From an uncultured Oscillospiraceae bacterium (lineage in GTDB: Bacteria > Bacillota > Clostridia > Oscillospirales > Oscillospiraceae), in contig CANQQB010000017.1 of the NCBI GenBank assembly GCA_947625845.1, forward strand, positions 1-34,419: 34,419 nucleotides of DNA, in the 5' to 3' direction. Numbering within the stretch: the stretch's first letter is position 1; each line of letters begins with the position of its first letter. Below are positions 31,877 to 34,419 of the stretch, one piece after another. Under the pieces are notes generated by a model, which made no database searches, had not been told where the DNA came from, and saw only the letters and a program-made list of their open reading frames with translations. The translations under genes were made by a program, and so were the position numbers.

Positions 31877-34419
31877 TTATTTTCCGGCGGCAAAGCGCAG
31901 CGCGCCGGCGCACCGGGCGCACAGCTCGGGGTTTTCCCTGTCGCTGCCCACGTCCGCGCTGTGGGTCCAGCACCGGGGGCACCGGGGAAGCTGCGAGGCC
32001 GTGACAGCGATGCTCACGCCGGGAAATTCCGTGCCGTCCCAGCCGGGGCCTTCGCCGTCGGCCAATTCCACCTCGGACACGATGAACAGCGGCTCCAGCT
32101 TCTGTTTGCGCACCCGGTCCATGGCGGGTTTGGCCTGGTCGGTCACGTGCAGGACCACGCGGGCGTCCAGGGGCTTGCCGATGGTCTTGTCGGCGCGGGC
32201 AAGCTCCAGGGCCTTGTTCACGTCGGAGCGCAGACGCAGACTGTCCTCCCACAGGGCGGCTTCGTCCTCGGAAAGGGTCCAGTCGGGGCGCACAGCGGGC
32301 ATGTCGTTGAGCATGACGTGGCGGGCATCGTCCCCGGCCTTGTGGGGCATGGCCAGCCATATCTCGCTGCTGGTGAAGGCCAGGATGGGGGCCAGCAGCC
32401 GGACCATGGCGTCCAGCACGTGCCAAAGGGCGGTCTGGGCGGCCAGCCGCGCGGGGGAGCCTTTGGCCTCGCAGTAGAGCCTGTCCTTCACCACGTCCAT
32501 GTACACGTTGGACATGTCCACCACGCAGAAGTTGTGGATGGCGTAGGTCACGGCCCAGAACTCGTATTTTTCATAGCTTGCCAGGCACTTCTCCACCAGG
32601 GCGTTGACCCGGCTCAGGGCCCAGCGGTCGATGTCCTGCAACTGGTCGACGGGGAGAAGGTCGGCGTCGGGGTCAAAGCCGTCCAGGTTGCCCAGGATGA
32701 ACCGGGCGGTGTTGCGTATTTTCAGATACTTGTCGGAAAGCTGCTTGAAGATGGCGTCGGAGCAGCGCATATCCAGCCGGAAGTCCGCGCTGGCGGCCCA
32801 CAGGCGGCACAGGTCCGCGCCGTATTTTTTCACCATGTCGTCCGGGGACACGCCGTTGCCCAGGCTCTTGTGCATGGCACGGCCCTCGCCGTCCACGGTC
32901 CAGCCGTGGCACAGCACGGCCTTGTAGGGCGCTTCGCCTCTGGTGGCGACGGCGGTGAGAAGGCTGGACTGGAACCAGCCGCGGAACTGGTCGCCGCCTT
33001 CCAGATACAGGTCCGCCGGCCAGGTGCCGGGCGCGTCCAGCTCCATGCTGGCCACGTGGGTGGAGCCGGAGTCGAACCAGCCGTCCAGGGTGTCCGTCTC
33101 CTTCTCCGTCACCTTGCCGCCGCAGTGGGGGCAGGTGAAGTTCTGGGGCAGCAGCTCATCCACGGTCATGTCGAACCAGGCGTTGGAGCCCTTCTCGCCG
33201 AAGATCTTCGACACGGACGCGATGGTCTCCGGCGTGCACACGCTCTTGCCGCAGTCGCCGCAGTAGAACACCGGGATGGGCAGACCCCAGCGGCGCTGGC
33301 GGCTGATGCACCAGTCGGCCCGCTCCCGGATCATGCTCTCCATCCGGTCCATGCCCCACTCCGGGTTCCACTTGACCTTGCGCGCGGCGCGGACGGCGTC
33401 CTCCTTGAACGCGTCCACGGAGCAGAACCACTGGTCCGTGGCCCGGAAGATGATGGGGTTCTTGCACCGCCAGCAGTGGGGGTAGGAGTGGGTGATGTTC
33501 TCGCTGGCCAGAATGGCTCCGCAGGCTGTCAGGTCCGCGAAAATGGGCTCATGGGCCTTCAACACGCTCAGGCCCTCGTATTTGCCCGCGGCGGCGGTGA
33601 ACCGGCCGGAATCGTCCACGTTCACCACCAGGTCCTTCCCGGAGGGGAGCTGGGGGTATTTCTGACAGACGAAGAAGTCGTCCGCGCCGTAGGCCGGGGC
33701 GGTGTGCACGCAGCCGGTGCCGGCGTCCAGCGTCACGTGGTCACCCAGGATCACAAGACTGGTCTGGTCGAACAGGGGGTGCCTGGCGGTCATCAGCTCC
33801 AGGTCCGCGCCTTTGAAGGTGGCGAGAACTTCCTTGACCTCCAGGCCGGCTTTTTGCAGCACGGCCGGGGCCAGCTCCTTGGCCATGATATAGACCTCGC
33901 CGTTGGAGGCGCGGGTCATGGTGTAGTCATAGGCCGGGTTCAGGCAGATAGCCAGGTTGCCGGGAATGGTCCAGGTGGTGGTGGTCCATATGACGAAGTA
34001 AACGTTGTCCAGCGGCTCGATGGCGCTCAGCTTGCCCAGATCGTCCTGGACGCGGAACTTCACAAAGATGGTGGTGACCGGGTCCTCGGCGTACTCGATC
34101 TCCGCCTCGGCCAGGGCCGTCTCGTCCTTGGGGCACCAGTAAACGGGCTTTTTGCCCTTGTAGATGTAGCCCTTCTCGTACATCCGGCCGAAGACCTTGA
34201 CCTCCTCCGCCTCGAACTTGGGGTCCATGGTCCTGTAGGGTTTGTCCCAGTCGCCTAAGACGCCAAGACGCTTGAAGCCCTGGCGCTGCACGTCCAGGTA
34301 GTGCTCGGCGTAGGCGTGGCAGGCGTTGCGGAACTCGGGGATGCTCATGGCCTTGCGGTTGAGCTTCTGCTCCTTGATGATGGCCGACTCGATGGGCATG
34401 CCGTGGTTGTCCCAGCCGG
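31877..34419 (-). CDS. ileS: Isoleucyl-tRNA synthetase, N-terminus outside the window
   Basis: Class I aminoacyl-tRNA synthetase charging tRNA-Ile. The visible 847 residues begin in GWDNHGMPIESA, just after the HIGH region, so roughly 60-80 residues are missing. The CP1 editing domain follows (TTTTWTIPGN, GTGCVHTAPAYGADD). Then come DQWFCSVDAF, a KMSKS-loop variant (AMHKSLGNG), the anticodon-binding helices, and a C-terminal zinc site CPRCWTHSADVG...CARC. GWFDSG-type editing-adjacent residues and a CPHC pair are also present. It heads the ileS-lspA-rluD cluster, a common Firmicutes order. Any T-box leader would lie outside the window. Confidence 0.98.
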   Translation of the reverse strand, partial: GWDNHGMPIESAIIKEQKLNRKAMSIPEFRNACHAYAEHYLDVQRQGFKRLGVLGDWDKPYRTMDPKFEAEEVKVFGRMYEKGYIYKGKKPVYWCPKDETALAEAEIEYAEDPVTTIFVKFRVQDDLGKLSAIEPLDNVYFVIWTTTTWTIPGNLAICLNPAYDYTMTRASNGEVYIMAKELAPAVLQKAGLEVKEVLATFKGADLELMTARHPLFDQTSLVILGDHVTLDAGTGCVHTAPAYGADDFFVCQKYPQLPSGKDLVVNVDDSGRFTAAAGKYEGLSVLKAHEPIFADLTACGAILASENITHSYPHCWRCKNPIIFRATDQWFCSVDAFKEDAVRAARKVKWNPEWGMDRMESMIRERADWCISRQRRWGLPIPVFYCGDCGKSVCTPETIASVSKIFGEKGSNAWFDMTVDELLPQNFTCPHCGGKVTEKETDTLDGWFDSGSTHVASMELDAPGTWPADLYLEGGDQFRGWFQSSLLTAVATRGEAPYKAVLCHGWTVDGEGRAMHKSLGNGVSPDDMVKKYGADLCRLWAASADFRLDMRCSDAIFKQLSDKYLKIRNTARFILGNLDGFDPDADLLPVDQLQDIDRWALSRVNALVEKCLASYEKYEFWAVTYAIHNFCVVDMSNVYMDVVKDRLYCEAKGSPARLAAQTALWHVLDAMVRLLAPILAFTSSEIWLAMPHKAGDDARHVMLNDMPAVRPDWTLSEDEAALWEDSLRLRSDVNKALELARADKTIGKPLDARVVLHVTDQAKPAMDRVRKQKLEPLFIVSEVELADGEGPGWDGTEFPGVSIAVTASQLPRCPRCWTHSADVGSDRENPELCARCAGALRFAAGK

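Noticed and set aside
31844-34258. 804-residue open frame on plus, opposite ileS
   Set aside because: Val/His/Gly-rich shadow of ileS; no family features.

Overview
The window looks like chromosomal DNA of a high-GC member of the Clostridia, most like Oscillospiraceae gut anaerobes. This is inferred from the strong Shine-Dalgarno sites, a PyrR-attenuated pyrR-uraA unit, a split two-subunit transketolase, the YlxM-Ffh-RpsP-KhpA-RimM order, a collagen-like surface/spore protein, and abundant GC-rich hairpin repeats between genes. No rRNA, tRNA, CRISPR array, transposase or phage structural gene was found.

Layout. (1) 112-2893, minus: an SRP/ribosome operon (ylxM, ffh, rpsP, khpA, rimM) behind a TTGACA-N17-TATCAT promoter. 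(2) 3299-10192, plus: one giant gene for a cyclic beta-1,2-glucan synthase-like membrane enzyme (GT84 plus GH94), bracketed by two copies of a structured repeat in the same orientation. (3) 10412-14375, plus: an M16 peptidase-like pair (YfmF/YfmH type), lgt, and a small alanine/glutamate-rich protein. (4) 14376-15475: repeat-rich and without conventional genes. It holds an overlooked type I toxin-antitoxin candidate: a 28-residue holin-like toxin on minus, facing a short antisense RNA on plus with a perfect TTGACA-N17-TATAAT promoter. (5) 15492-17411, minus: uraA and pyrR behind a PyrR-type attenuator. (6) 17646-20310, plus: mutY, a lipoprotein, a hexapeptide acyltransferase and an acyl-carrier-like protein. 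(7) 20494-21024, minus: a collagen-like (Gly-X-Thr) protein whose last codons lie inside a repeat. (8) 21196-22992, plus: transketolase N and C subunits and a strong terminator. (9) 23062-34419, mostly one minus-strand series: ileS (its 5' part is outside the window), lspA with a long tail, an RluD-type pseudouridine synthase, a GT-C-like membrane protein, a lipoprotein, GtrA, a secreted Fn3-repeat protein, trmO, an ACT-domain protein and its UPF0210 partner. A DUF378 membrane protein lies at the far end.

How the genes fit together. Lgt and LspA are two steps of the lipoprotein maturation route that the encoded lipoproteins need. The GT-C protein, GtrA and the secreted Fn3 protein suggest envelope glycosylation. 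PyrR and UraA couple uracil uptake to pyrimidine supply. The most unusual features are the mosaic hairpin repeats, whose stems co-vary between copies, and the toxin-antitoxin locus lying between two near-identical repeat copies.
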